From UA16 sp905478895 (GTDB taxonomy: Bacteria; Bacteroidota; Bacteroidia; Flavobacteriales_D; Sanyastnellaceae): DNA of 64,000 nt. The stretch is taken from assembly GCA_943788495.1 (NCBI GenBank), contig CALSQO010000002.1:751374-815373 (forward strand), given 5' to 3'. The position numbers were made by a program, and so were the translations under genes. This document shows positions 1-9,632 of this stretch, piece after piece. The notes beneath the pieces were generated by a model. That model was not told where the DNA came from and searched no databases. It saw only the letters and a program-made list of their open reading frames with translations. Each line of letters begins with the position of its first letter. The first letter of the stretch is position 1.

Positions 1-1
1 T

Positions 2-2101
2 TACCCGTACGAGCAAGTCACTGCCGTTGACGGGACCATCAGTGCCGGCGGGGGCATGGAGTATCCCAACGTAACGGTCATTGGCAGTTCAGGATCTGAC
101 ATGGGACTGGAAACAGTCATCGTGCACGAAGTCGGACACAATTGGTTTTATGGCATTTTGGGATCCAACGAGCGCACCAATGCATGGATGGACGAGGGCA
201 TCAACTCATTCAACGAGACCCGTTATTTCGTAGAGAAGTATGGCGATGCGATTGGGCTCACGGGCATGGTTGAAGAGGCAACTCCCATCATGGAGAGGCT
301 TGATTTGATGGGTCGCACATATGAGAGCCGCGATGCATTGGCTTACCTGTTGAGCGCCCGCATGAGTGACGATCAACCCATGCAATGCCATTCGGATGAA
401 TTCAGTGGCATCAATTACGGCACGGTCGTCTACAAAAAATCCGCCGCTGCCTTCGAATACCTGCGTCAGTCGCTGGGAACCCCGCAATTTGATGCAGCAA
501 TGCGTTCTTATTTCAATGCCTGGAAATTCAAGCACCCCGGGCCGGACGATCTGCAGCGGTCGCTCGAAGCGAGCACACGAAAGGATCTTGCATGGTTTTT
601 TGACGGCCTCATTCCAACTACAGGCCAGACGGATTATGCCATTGCAGGGTTGCGGCGGGAACGAACGGCCGATGGAGATACATTGGTCGTTTCCGTGCGC
701 AATCGAGGAGATTTGGAAGGGCCATGGCCGCTTTATGGTTGCGTGGCTGATTCTGTTTGGAAGCGCATTGAATGGTACAATCCAATCGATGCCGGTAGCG
801 CAGGCAACTTGCGCATCGCTGCCGCCGATCGAAATGGATCGCCATACACCGCTTTGCGAATTGACCACAGTGGCATCATCTTGGACGCACGACCGCAAAA
901 CAACACCATGCGCACGAGCGGATTGCTCCGTCGGATTGAGCCGCTCAGCATGCGCATGCTCACCCGTCTGGAGGATGGTTCAAAAACACAGGTAAATTGG
1001 CTGCCGGCGCTCGGTTGGAATGCACATGATAAGTTGCTCGCGGGCTTTGTCTTTCATAACAGCGTGCTGCCTTTGCGAAATTGGGAGTGGATGGCCATGC
1101 CTTTGTGGAGCACTGAGAATGCTCAATTGGCTGGAATTGGCAGGGTCTCGTTCAAAAAAGGCAACGGCAGATGGGAAGGGAAGCTCCGGAAATTTGCTAC
1201 CCAAGGTATCGAGGGGGTGTACGCTTTGGATTACCTCCGGAGCAGTCTACGTTACTTGCATCGCTTCAACCAAAATCCGAGCACACCATTAAGTTCGGAT
1301 CTGAGCGTTTCGCTCATTGATGTGCGCGAACAGTCTACTGGAATCGGCATTGACCCGGGCTTTGCTCCATACCTCGATGCTTATCGGCAAGCGCTGCGCC
1401 TGAATTACCGAATCAACAGCAATCGGGGCAATCTCAAGCAGCAGGGCGAGTTGCGCATTACGGCCGGAGGTGCGGGACTCGAGAACTGGGGGGAATTGAT
1501 CCGTTGGACGGGTCTTTTTGAGGCTCCTTTCTTTCCGAAGTTGACGGATCAATCCATTGCGGTAGAAGCGATGTGGAGCGGGCGAAAGGAAGTGAATCGA
1601 AAAGGCAAGGGGTGGGGCTGGCGCCTCTACGCAAGCCAAGCTTTTGGCGCGTCAAATGTCTACCCACTCATGACTGCAGGCATCACCGGCTCGACGGACA
1701 ATTTCAAGGATCACTTGTTCTTTGGACGGGAGCAGTACGATTTGTTGAGCCGCATCATTGCACGCGAACAAGGCGGTCTTCCGATCATGAATGTGCTCTT
1801 ATCAAGCAATGCCGATGTGATGCAAATGCAAGTGAATGGGATGGTTTCAGGTCGCATATCGAGGAATATTACGAAGCGAATTCATGCCTACGGGGGAGGG
1901 TTGGTTGCAAGCAATATGAGGCTCGCAACGCTTGGCTTGGAGATGGATTTGCGTTTTATGAAAGTGCAATTGCCGCTTGTCCAATGGCTTGATGGTTTCA
2001 CATCACTCAACTTCAAAGGGCAAACCGCTTTCAGCATTGTGTTGAATCTCGAGGATCTCAGTCCTTATCAATTGCTCCGCAGCGGCCGATTGCTGAATTG
2101 A
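2..2101 (+). CDS. M1-family zinc aminopeptidase, 5' end outside the window
   Basis: The frame is open from the first bases, so the N-terminus is missing. A GGMEYPN stretch, matching the GxMEN substrate-binding motif of M1 peptidases, is followed by HEVGHNW and then a Glu 19 residues after the last His (DEGIN). This is the HExxH-X18-E zinc site of gluzincins. About 600 residues follow the catalytic core, more than a classical M1 enzyme needs. The last 300 residues show alternating polar and aromatic strands that could be a beta-rich or barrel-like domain; that part is inference. A cell-envelope peptidase is likely, but the signal peptide would lie outside the window. The gene converges on secDF and shares a strong bidirectional hairpin terminator with it. 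Confidence 0.88.
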   Translation, partial: YPYEQVTAVDGTISAGGGMEYPNVTVIGSSGSDMGLETVIVHEVGHNWFYGILGSNERTNAWMDEGINSFNETRYFVEKYGDAIGLTGMVEEATPIMERLDLMGRTYESRDALAYLLSARMSDDQPMQCHSDEFSGINYGTVVYKKSAAAFEYLRQSLGTPQFDAAMRSYFNAWKFKHPGPDDLQRSLEASTRKDLAWFFDGLIPTTGQTDYAIAGLRRERTADGDTLVVSVRNRGDLEGPWPLYGCVADSVWKRIEWYNPIDAGSAGNLRIAAADRNGSPYTALRIDHSGIILDARPQNNTMRTSGLLRRIEPLSMRMLTRLEDGSKTQVNWLPALGWNAHDKLLAGFVFHNSVLPLRNWEWMAMPLWSTENAQLAGIGRVSFKKGNGRWEGKLRKFATQGIEGVYALDYLRSSLRYLHRFNQNPSTPLSSDLSVSLIDVREQSTGIGIDPGFAPYLDAYRQALRLNYRINSNRGNLKQQGELRITAGGAGLENWGELIRWTGLFEAPFFPKLTDQSIAVEAMWSGRKEVNRKGKGWGWRLYASQAFGASNVYPLMTAGITGSTDNFKDHLFFGREQYDLLSRIIAREQGGLPIMNVLLSSNADVMQMQVNGMVSGRISRNITKRIHAYGGGLVASNMRLATLGLEMDLRFMKVQLPLVQWLDGFTSLNFKGQTAFSIVLNLEDLSPYQLLRSGRLLN

Positions 2102-2120
2102 GACCGAAGAGTCACGCAAC

Positions 2121-2150
2121 AAAAAGGCCACCCCTACGGGTGGCCTTTTT
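2121..2150. terminator. Bidirectional intrinsic terminator between the M1 peptidase gene and secDF
   Basis: A perfect 13-bp stem (AAAAAGGCCACCC / GGGTGGCCTTTTT) with a 4-nt loop. The A-run on one side and T-run on the other give a U-tract in both directions. It lies between two convergent stop codons at 2101 and 2174. Confidence 0.9.
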
Positions 2151-2173
2151 TATTTCAAATGATTGCGCGGCGA

Positions 2174-5104
2174 TTAAGCCTTGAGTTTTTTACTCAGGTC
2201 CAATACGCTCGGCGTTGCAATGAAGATGGAGCTATACGTTCCAACCACAACACCAATCATCAAGGCAAATACAAAGCCTTTGATGTTGTCACCGCCCAAC
2301 AAGAAGATGGTGAGCAACACGACAAACGTCGATAGTGATGTATTGATCGTACGGCTGAGCGTGCTGTTCAAAGCATCGTTCATGAGGTCCGTATCCTCTT
2401 TCTTGTCGCCGTAGAGTCCCACGTATTCACGGATACGGTCAAACACAACCACCGTATCGTTGATGGAATAACCGATGACTGTCAAAATCGCTGCAATGAA
2501 TGCTTGATCGATTTCCATCGTGAATGGAAGGATACCAGCAAAGATGCTGAATGCACTCAATACGATGATCACGTCGTGCGTCATTGCGACCAAAGCACCC
2601 ATGCCGTATTGCCACTTGCGGAAACGGAAGAAGATGTAAAGGAAGATGATGAGCAAGGAGAACACGGTAGCGTTCTGGGCACCGGTGCGGAAGTCATCCG
2701 AAATTGTACTGTCTACCTTGTTGTATTGGTCAATGGTGTAGTCTACACCGGTTACAGCCAATCCTTCGGCCAAGGCAGATTGAATCAATTCATCTTGGTT
2801 CTCATCTTGGTTGTCGATCATGTAATTGGTCATGATTCGAACCTTGGCATCGCTGTCTTTGGTCTGTACAATTGGATTGCCTGTCTTGCCTTCTTCGGTG
2901 AAGGCCACAGCCAATGATTCTCGAATCTGTTGTACGTCGATCGCCTCATCGAAGGAGACATCAAACGTGGTACCTCCAGAGAACTCAACGCCATACTGTA
3001 AACCCTTGGTCGCGAGACTGGCGATACCGCCCACCACAATGATTGCGCTGAGGGCGTAAAATTTCATCCGGTTGCCAATGAAGTTCACATTGATCTTGGT
3101 GAACCAATCCTTGGTCATGTCCGTGTAGAAGCTAATCGGCTTCTTATTCTCGAGGCGACTGAAGAACACCAATCGTGTCAGTACGATCGCAGAAAAGAGC
3201 GATGTGAAGATACCGATGATGAGCGTCGTTGCAAATCCACGGATGGCGCCGCTACCAAAACTGTACAGCACAAATGCGGTGAGCAATGTGGTCAAGTTTG
3301 CGTCAATGATGGCGCTGTATGCTTTTGAATAACCATCTTTCAATGCCACCATCAAACCTTTGCCTCCGCGCATTTCCTCGCGGATACGCTCATAGATGAG
3401 AACGTTGGCGTCTACCGCCATACCGATGGTCAGTACGATACCTGCGATTCCCGGAAGGGTCAATGCTGCTCCAAGCGAAGCAAGCGCTCCAATCAAAAAG
3501 AAGAGGTTGGCAATCAAAGCCAAATTGGACACGAGTCCAGCGCCCTTGTAGTAGAAGATCATGTACAAGAGGATGACCGCGAGGGCAATCACGAATGAAC
3601 TGAAACCTGCTTGAATGTTTTCTTCACCGAGCTGTGGTCCAACACTCACTTCGTCTACGATGCGAGCGGGAGCAGGGAGGGATCCAGCTTTGAGCAAGGA
3701 GGCCAAATCATTGGCTTCTGCCATTTTGTCTTCGATGCTTTGGTTGGAACCGAAGCTAATTTGAGAGCGGCCGTTCGTGATGGCAGACTGTACACTTGGA
3801 GCGCTAAAGACCAATCCATCCAAGATCACAGCAACTGCTCGCTGGTTGTCAGCCGCACACGCTTCAGTCATCGCCCCCCAGATGCCGGAGCCTTCTCCGT
3901 CCATGGTCATGCTCACGACAACATCGCCAATCTCATCATATGAAACCCGTGCATCAATGATGCTCTTACCGCTCAATTTTGCTTTGCCTTTTCCGCTTTC
4001 GTCCTTAATGGCATAAAGCGCAGCAAAGTTTTGTGTAGACTTGGCTTCCCACATCAATCGCAAATCGGACTGAAGCGCTTGCTTCGCCTCCGGTCGACGC
4101 AACAAGTCATTGACGCGGTTGGTGTCTGCGATGGCGGTGTAGCCGACTACCGATGAACGGCGTTGCGTTTCCAGCTGGAAATAAGCGAACAGAGGATTCA
4201 TCGCGCGTTGTTGCTCGAGGGTGAGCAAGCTATCCGCAGGCGCCTCTGCACCGAAGAGTTCAGGGCTCATGGATCGACCCAACGCGTTGTTGGCAGCAGA
4301 GATTCGAGCGAAGATTTCGTCGTTGAAGTACGTCTCCCAGAACTCGAGGTTTGCCGTGCTTTTCAATTGCTTTCGAGCACGCTCGCGGTCGTCAATGCCG
4401 GGAAGCTCTACCAAAATTCGTCCGCCACTGACTTTCTGTACATTTGGTTGGGCCACACCGAGCTGGTCAATCCGCTTACGGATGATGCTCTCGGTGTTGT
4501 CAATGGCAGTGTTGCTTTCGTTTTGAAGGATCAGGAAAATCTCTTCGTCTGTGGATTGGGCAGGGAAAAGGTCCTTGCTTTCCAAGTTGTGGAAGATGCG
4601 CCACAGATCTATCGGGCTGTCAGAGGCGCCATTGAGTTCCGTCCAGGAGCGTTCAAACAAATCAACATATGTCAAACCTTGCGTCGTACGCTGTGCCGCC
4701 TTGGCCTGTGCAATGGCTTGTCTAAACGTTTCGTTGCTGGAGTAATCACTCAATGCAATGAACAAATCGGGGATACTCACTTCCAGTGTCACAGACATTC
4801 CGCCTTGAAGGTCGAGTCCGAGGTTGAGTTCTTGTTCAATTACCTCTCGGTACGTGTGACCAAAGACTGGATAAATCTCAGCATTTGCACTGTCGCGGAG
4901 GAATTCACGAGCGGCTTGCGCTGCCGAAGAGCTCCATTCGTTCTCAGTGATTTCTCCGTTGCTTTCCAGCGAGTCCGCTACAAAGGCTCCATATTGTGCT
5001 GCTTCTTCTTCGTAATTGCCTGCTACCCAGTTGAAACTGAGTGTGTAAAGTGTCGCAAAGGACAACAAAACGGTAAAGAGCAGAACTGCATTCTTATTTT
5101 GCAT
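2174..5104 (-). CDS. secDF: Fused protein translocase subunit SecDF
   Basis: A 976-residue fusion of SecD and SecF, the proton-driven inner-membrane partner of SecYEG that helps pull preproteins to the periplasmic side. SecD hallmarks are an N-terminal membrane segment, DLQGGMSVTLEV near residue 97, and GMAVDANVLIYERIREE in the first six-helix bundle. The SecF half has GVEFSGGTTFDV and VIGYSINDTVVVFDRIREY. The fused form is the usual arrangement in Bacteroidota. A Bacteroidota-type -7 box (TATATTTG, 5129-5136) lies 24 nt upstream of the ATG. The many signal-peptide proteins nearby depend on this pathway. Confidence 0.97.
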   Translation of the reverse strand: MQNKNAVLLFTVLLSFATLYTLSFNWVAGNYEEEAAQYGAFVADSLESNGEITENEWSSSAAQAAREFLRDSANAEIYPVFGHTYREVIEQELNLGLDLQGGMSVTLEVSIPDLFIALSDYSSNETFRQAIAQAKAAQRTTQGLTYVDLFERSWTELNGASDSPIDLWRIFHNLESKDLFPAQSTDEEIFLILQNESNTAIDNTESIIRKRIDQLGVAQPNVQKVSGGRILVELPGIDDRERARKQLKSTANLEFWETYFNDEIFARISAANNALGRSMSPELFGAEAPADSLLTLEQQRAMNPLFAYFQLETQRRSSVVGYTAIADTNRVNDLLRRPEAKQALQSDLRLMWEAKSTQNFAALYAIKDESGKGKAKLSGKSIIDARVSYDEIGDVVVSMTMDGEGSGIWGAMTEACAADNQRAVAVILDGLVFSAPSVQSAITNGRSQISFGSNQSIEDKMAEANDLASLLKAGSLPAPARIVDEVSVGPQLGEENIQAGFSSFVIALAVILLYMIFYYKGAGLVSNLALIANLFFLIGALASLGAALTLPGIAGIVLTIGMAVDANVLIYERIREEMRGGKGLMVALKDGYSKAYSAIIDANLTTLLTAFVLYSFGSGAIRGFATTLIIGIFTSLFSAIVLTRLVFFSRLENKKPISFYTDMTKDWFTKINVNFIGNRMKFYALSAIIVVGGIASLATKGLQYGVEFSGGTTFDVSFDEAIDVQQIRESLAVAFTEEGKTGNPIVQTKDSDAKVRIMTNYMIDNQDENQDELIQSALAEGLAVTGVDYTIDQYNKVDSTISDDFRTGAQNATVFSLLIIFLYIFFRFRKWQYGMGALVAMTHDVIIVLSAFSIFAGILPFTMEIDQAFIAAILTVIGYSINDTVVVFDRIREYVGLYGDKKEDTDLMNDALNSTLSRTINTSLSTFVVLLTIFLLGGDNIKGFVFALMIGVVVGTYSSIFIATPSVLDLSKKLKA

Positions 5105-5128
5105 GATGCAAGGTTGTTTTCAGGGGCG

Positions 5129-5136
5129 CAAATATA
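5129..5136 (-). promoter_or_regulatory. Putative -7 box for secDF
   Basis: TATATTTG on the minus strand matches TAnnTTTG and leaves a leader of about 20 nt before the secDF ATG. No well-spaced -33 TTG is obvious. Confidence 0.5.
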
Positions 5137-5179
5137 ACTTAAAAAACCATCAAAAATGAGGGCGTCTTAGGGTACGAAG

Positions 5180-5187
5180 TACCTTTG
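5180..5187 (+). promoter_or_regulatory. Putative -7 box 4 nt from the DUF4159 start codon
   Basis: TACCTTTG matches TAnnTTTG. Only 4 nt separate it from the ATG at 5192, so transcription should begin at or next to the start codon, giving a leaderless mRNA. Confidence 0.6.
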
Positions 5188-5191
5188 CATT

Positions 5192-5902
5192 ATGTTTCAG
5201 TTGCTTCGGGTTTTTCTAGCGCCCATTCTTTTTGCAGGTTTTTGGGCAAGTGCAATGGTCTCATTGCCAGTGAGCACGGCATGTGCTCAATCGGGAATGT
5301 ATCAATTGGCTGTTTTGAAGTACCGAGGCGGCGGAGACTGGTATTCCAATCCAACAGCAGTGCCCAACTTGGTGGCTTTCTGCAATTCAGAGTTGGGGAT
5401 GCAGTTGAATGATGAGGTAGCGACAGTGGATGTGGGAGCGCCGGAACTGTTTGATTATCCTTGGCTGCACATGACCGGGCATGGCAATGTGGTATTCTCG
5501 GGTTCTGAAGCACAAAATCTGCGCATTTATTTGGAGGCCGGAGGGTTCTTGCACATATCGGACAATTACGGAATGGATGCGTATGTCCGTCGCGAAATGA
5601 AAAAGGTATTGCCGGATGCGGAATGGGTCGAGTTGCCTTGGTCTCATTCAGTCTTTCACTCCATTTACGCCTTTGATTCAGGGTTGCCCAAGGTGCATGA
5701 ACACGATGATATGCCTCCACGCGGGTATGGCCTCTTTTTGAAAGGGAGGTTGGTCGTTTTTTACGATTATGAATCCGATCTGGGCGACGGCTGGGAGGAT
5801 TGGCAAGTGCACCGGGATCCAGAGGAAGTGCGCCAGTTGGCGCTGAAAATGGGAGCAAACTTGGTGGCTTTCGCGCTTCAGGGAAGTGTCGAGGCCAACT
5901 GA
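5192..5902 (+). CDS. DUF4159-family exported protein
   Basis: A 236-residue protein with a hydrophobic N-terminal signal (about residues 1-33, ending STACAQ). The mature part opens with YQLAVLKYRGGGDWYSNPT, which is characteristic of DUF4159, and continues with LHMTGHGNVVFS and a glycine-rich GGFLHISDNYG segment. The fold resembles the glutamine-amidotransferase/DUF4159 group, but no catalytic role is established to my knowledge. The start is supported by a signal peptide beginning directly at this ATG and by the promoter box just upstream. The gene ends one base before the stop of the convergent M61 peptidase gene. Confidence 0.85.
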   Translation: MFQLLRVFLAPILFAGFWASAMVSLPVSTACAQSGMYQLAVLKYRGGGDWYSNPTAVPNLVAFCNSELGMQLNDEVATVDVGAPELFDYPWLHMTGHGNVVFSGSEAQNLRIYLEAGGFLHISDNYGMDAYVRREMKKVLPDAEWVELPWSHSVFHSIYAFDSGLPKVHEHDDMPPRGYGLFLKGRLVVFYDYESDLGDGWEDWQVHRDPEEVRQLALKMGANLVAFALQGSVEAN

Positions 5903-5903
5903 C

Positions 5904-7343
5904 TCAAGCGCTGGAAATGTTCACGTGCCATCGGCCATCGCGGTGGTTCTTCGTGAGTGTTAAGCCCTGCCATTCCATGGCGGCAACGAGATCGTTCCAG
6001 CTATCTTCCGTTCCATCAGCGTAGTGCAGTCGCAAATCATCAAGGGCATCGGTTGCACCGGCCACTTCGTTCAGTACCGACCAATAATCGGTTTCGGTCA
6101 AACCAATGCGCTCCACTCCAAATTGTTCCCATAGCATGCGCATGGCTGTCTGCAGAGAGGCTTCGCCGCCCGTGAGCTGCATGATTCGAACGTCGCACAA
6201 AAAGGCCAAAACAGCCCCTTCGACGTAGATCGACCCTTTCCTTCCTGGCACGCCTGCCTCGTATCCATCCAACCAGGTGTCAAAGCTCGATTGGGCGACG
6301 CTGCTGTTCAGCCGTCCCGGATTGTTGACGTGTCGGTCCAACAAGCGTTCCATGAGTCTGCACCATCCCGGCAAATCCACCACACCACATTCGAATAGGA
6401 AAAGGTCTCCCATGTAAGTCGTGACGCCTTCAGCGACATATCCCATACGACTGGGACAGGCTTGGGCAAATTCATAAGGCGTCCATTCCGCAGGACGGAT
6501 GCGTTTGACATTCCAAGCGTGGTAGAGTTCGTGGGAAGCGATCCCGATCAATTCATCATAGCCGCCTTGGGTTTGGCTTTTGGCGGATGGACCGATGGCG
6601 ATCACTGTCGTGTCTTCATGTTCCACTCCGTGCCGCACCTCGCGTTCGGGAAGCACGTATATGAAGTGGTAATGTTCCGCTGGGAATGAGCCAAAGTGCG
6701 CAATTTGACTATCCGTGAAGGCGACGTGGTCGGCCAAGAACGAATCGGGATTGGGCTGATCCTGCCCGTAGACCCAGATATGAAAGGGAATTCCGTTGGA
6801 TTCGTATTGGAGATGAGTCAGCGCATCAGCGGCGAGAATCGGACTGTCCATGACGTGTTGCACATCGCGGGCATGCCATCGTCCGTTCGATTGAGGCAAT
6901 CCCGTGGCGACCGGCCATCCAGCGGGCACGTCTGTGAGTTCGATCGCGTACCCCCAATCCTCGTGATCCGGGAGGTAAAGAAAACAATTGACGGGGTTGA
7001 TGTACAAGATGTCTTCCGCCACACCGGTCGAACCGGCGTTGAATAAATCGGCAAAGAAGGTCCAACGCACACGATTAATTTCTTCCGGAACGTGCCAAGC
7101 ATGCAACGACGTCTTTTGCAATTCAATCCATGATCCATCGGATTGTTGCCCCATCATATCATACACGTATCGGGCAAAATTGCCCACTTCATAGCGCCCT
7201 GGACGCCAGATGGGCAATTGGACCTCAAACGGACCTTCGCTTGGAAATGCCGCGGTCAGTTCAATTTTAGGTGTTCCTTCCATCAACCGACGAATGGCGA
7301 TGTCGATGACGGGTTTTTCACCCCGAATATCCACCTGACTCAT
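5904..7343 (-). CDS. M61-family (glycyl aminopeptidase-like) peptidase
   Basis: A 479-residue protein. The zinc motif HELYH lies at residues 271-275 within SHELYHAWNVKRIRP, which is diagnostic for M61, and the third ligand is probably Glu305 in YVAEGVTTYMGD. The N-terminal half has the beta-rich M61 domain with LPIWRPGRYEVGNFARYV. Many M61 members carry a C-terminal PDZ domain; this one appears too short to hold a full one. No signal peptide is visible, so it may be cytoplasmic. I chose the ATG at 7343 because it overlaps the upstream phosphatase stop as ATGA. A longer open frame upstream is only read-through into that gene. The pair is probably translationally coupled. Confidence 0.9.
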   Translation of the reverse strand: MSQVDIRGEKPVIDIAIRRLMEGTPKIELTAAFPSEGPFEVQLPIWRPGRYEVGNFARYVYDMMGQQSDGSWIELQKTSLHAWHVPEEINRVRWTFFADLFNAGSTGVAEDILYINPVNCFLYLPDHEDWGYAIELTDVPAGWPVATGLPQSNGRWHARDVQHVMDSPILAADALTHLQYESNGIPFHIWVYGQDQPNPDSFLADHVAFTDSQIAHFGSFPAEHYHFIYVLPEREVRHGVEHEDTTVIAIGPSAKSQTQGGYDELIGIASHELYHAWNVKRIRPAEWTPYEFAQACPSRMGYVAEGVTTYMGDLFLFECGVVDLPGWCRLMERLLDRHVNNPGRLNSSVAQSSFDTWLDGYEAGVPGRKGSIYVEGAVLAFLCDVRIMQLTGGEASLQTAMRMLWEQFGVERIGLTETDYWSVLNEVAGATDALDDLRLHYADGTEDSWNDLVAAMEWQGLTLTKNHRDGRWHVNISSA

Positions 7344-9220
7344 TGCTGCAATACGGCTTGGATGGGCCGGCCTGTGCAGGCATTGGGCATGGGACTGTGG
7401 ATCAATGCTGCCACGGTTGGGGCGATGTCTTGTATGTAGGTTCGCTCGTAGGTAATTCCGGAAGGGACGTGCCAACCGTAGAAGATGCACGGCACGTGCG
7501 TGTCATAGGGAAAAGGCGACCCGTGCGTGGTTCCTGCCATGCCATATTTGATCCAGCCCGGTTGGGTCACAATCATCACATCTCCTGAAGCATTGGCGGA
7601 CCAACCGTTTCGAATTTTCTCAACGATGGGGTCATTCGAGGCATTGCCCGAGGTGAGGTCGCTTCCGGTGATGGCCATGGAAACGCCTTCATAGGTTTGA
7701 CAAAGCAATTGGATTCGACGCTGGGCTGCATCCAAGTCCACATTGCGTTCGCGCATCAAAGGCCTGTTGAAGAAAAATTGGTCGTTGGAATAGTTCAATA
7801 CCCATTCGCCTTCGCCGAATTGCGCCTGCAAATCTGCTTTGACATCCTCGATCATGTTGCCGGGTTTCCAGTAATCTGCAGGCATACCGACGGATTGGGC
7901 CAGCGAAGGGGGAGTGGCGGCGCCGTGGTCTGCGGTGAGCCAGCACATCCAATTTCCGTTGCCAACTTTGGCGTCCAATTGACTGAAAAGTTGCTTCAAC
8001 AGTCGGTCGAGATGCAAATAGGTTTCCATGGTTTCCCATGCATTGGTACCAAATTGGTGCCCGACGTAATCGGTCGAAGAAAGGCTAATTGCAAGAAGAT
8101 CGGTGATGCCGTCGGCACCCAATGCTTCTCCTTCGATGGATTTCACAGCAAAATCGATGACCATGGTGTTGCCGTGCGGGGTGCTTTTGAGGATGTCGTA
8201 CCCGCCATTGGTCTCGCTCAGTGCCTGTAAATCATAAGGGAAAGTGGCATTATTACCACCGGTAAAGGGTTGTTCGAAAGGATTGTTGTCGGGCCATTCC
8301 TGTTCAAAATCGGCTTCGTTCCGCTTGGTTCTCCAGCCCGATTTTAGGTGCCGTTCAGCATGCCCGCCTTTGTTGAACTTCTTGACCCATGAAGGAAGTT
8401 CATCCACGTATTTGGAGCTGGTGATGAATTGGCCTTTGTCCTTGCCATAAAACCAATACGCCCCGTCAGCAAGATGGCCACCAGGCAAAGTCGCTCCGCG
8501 GTCTTTCAAGCTTACTGCGATAACTTTCGCATTCATGCCCGAAGCAATTTTCATTTCATCGCCCAAGGTGCTTGACCGCAGACGATGCGATGACATTTTG
8601 CCATCGCGCAAGCTTGCATCCTTGAGTCCAATCGTTTCAACGCCGTCGTCAAAAGCACAATAGACCGAGGCATTGGTGCTGCGGTCGTACCAGTCGTTGG
8701 CAATGATTCCATGCAGCCGTGGCGTGGTGCCGGTATATATGGAAGCATGTCCGGGGCCGGTGTATGTCGGCGCATATCCGAAATGATGATCTCCGCAGAC
8801 CATGCCCTGTTGAATCAATCGTTTGAAGCCACCGGAACCAAAATCATCCCAATACCGATAGAGGTAATCCATGCGCATTTGATCGACGGTGATGCCGACC
8901 ACGAGTTTGGGATGTTCTCCAAAGTTCGTCTGCTTTTTGCTTTCCGCTTTCTGAATGGTTTTCTTCTGGGGAGTGCGCGTTGAGGGCGATTTTGCGCTTC
9001 GCTGCTCCGTTGCCTCATTCTTTCGGTCCAGTGTTTCCTGGGCTTTTTGATTCAATTGCTCTTGCGAGTAGCCGTTGGAGTTGGTTTTGGCTTTCGCTTG
9101 TCCACCCTTGGCTCCTTGGGATGATGCGGGTGGTAGTCCAATCTGTCCAATGGCTTGGAAGGTTGTCAAGGCCAATAGGCCGGTCAAAAAACGCAAATTC
9201 ATTGAGCAGAGGGTTTTCAT
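7340..9220 (-). CDS. PafA-type alkaline phosphatase
   Basis: A 626-residue exported phosphatase of the type I phosphodiesterase/alkaline phosphatase superfamily. An N-terminal signal (about 25 residues, ending AIGQ) is followed by a Lys/Gln/Ser-rich low-complexity linker to about residue 100. The catalytic domain has VVGITVDQMRMDYLYRYW, the nucleophile-threonine motif PTYTGPGHASIYTG and HGIIANDWYD, as in PafA enzymes that release phosphate in the periplasm. TADHGAATPP supplies later metal ligands. The ATG at 9220 is preferred over the GTG at 9229, because the -7 box TAACTTTG (9229-9236) overlaps the GTG. The linker is longer than I would expect for PafA. Confidence 0.9.
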   Translation of the reverse strand: MKTLCSMNLRFLTGLLALTTFQAIGQIGLPPASSQGAKGGQAKAKTNSNGYSQEQLNQKAQETLDRKNEATEQRSAKSPSTRTPQKKTIQKAESKKQTNFGEHPKLVVGITVDQMRMDYLYRYWDDFGSGGFKRLIQQGMVCGDHHFGYAPTYTGPGHASIYTGTTPRLHGIIANDWYDRSTNASVYCAFDDGVETIGLKDASLRDGKMSSHRLRSSTLGDEMKIASGMNAKVIAVSLKDRGATLPGGHLADGAYWFYGKDKGQFITSSKYVDELPSWVKKFNKGGHAERHLKSGWRTKRNEADFEQEWPDNNPFEQPFTGGNNATFPYDLQALSETNGGYDILKSTPHGNTMVIDFAVKSIEGEALGADGITDLLAISLSSTDYVGHQFGTNAWETMETYLHLDRLLKQLFSQLDAKVGNGNWMCWLTADHGAATPPSLAQSVGMPADYWKPGNMIEDVKADLQAQFGEGEWVLNYSNDQFFFNRPLMRERNVDLDAAQRRIQLLCQTYEGVSMAITGSDLTSGNASNDPIVEKIRNGWSANASGDVMIVTQPGWIKYGMAGTTHGSPFPYDTHVPCIFYGWHVPSGITYERTYIQDIAPTVAALIHSPMPNACTGRPIQAVLQQ

Positions 9221-9228
9221 TCGAGTCA

Positions 9229-9236
9229 CAAAGTTA
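9229..9236 (-). promoter_or_regulatory. Putative -7 box for the phosphatase/M61 operon
   Basis: TAACTTTG on the minus strand, 8 nt upstream of the ATG at 9220. It excludes the in-frame GTG at 9229 as the usual start. Confidence 0.5.
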
Positions 9237-9251
9237 AGCAGGACGGCAGCT

Positions 9252-9632
9252 TCACTGAACAGGCTGCATAGCGGACCAAATCCACCAGCCTGTGGCTATA
9301 CAGAATACAACATTCACAACGACGTTGCCAATGGACCATGCCATCCCGTGGGAGTGAAAGAGCGACAGGGTATCCGCTGCAAAAGTGGAAAAGGTCGAAA
9401 AGGCGCCACAAAATCCAACCGTCCAGAGCAAAAGCCAGGGATTGGGTTTGAGGGATCCTTCGATGCTGTTGGAATACGTGGCGATGAGTCCGAGAAGCAG
9501 AGCAGAAGCGAGTACATTGCTCGCAAGTGTTCCCAGCGGCGCCATGAATCCAAGTCGTTTGATGAGCAATCCCAGCGCATAGCGGGTCACGCTGCCCAGT
9601 CCTCCGCCCAAGAAAATGGCAAGGAACTTCAT
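9252..9632 (-). CDS. crcB: CrcB/Fluc fluoride exporter
   Basis: A 126-residue membrane protein with four hydrophobic helices, the normal length for Fluc channels, which work as dual-topology dimers that leak fluoride out of the cell. Family motifs are GGGLGSVTRYALG at the N-terminus, GTLASNVLASALLG in helix 2 and the pore motif GFCGAFSTFSTFA. Its ATG overlaps the stop of the upstream PAP2 gene (9629-9632), so the two are probably co-translated. I saw no fluoride riboswitch upstream. Confidence 0.92.
   Translation of the reverse strand: MKFLAIFLGGGLGSVTRYALGLLIKRLGFMAPLGTLASNVLASALLLGLIATYSNSIEGSLKPNPWLLLWTVGFCGAFSTFSTFAADTLSLFHSHGMAWSIGNVVVNVVFCIATGWWIWSAMQPVQ

Noticed and set aside
4163..5137. 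A 324-codon open frame antisense to secDF
   Set aside because: No family motifs or plausible start region; it mirrors the codon pattern of the strongly supported secDF gene.
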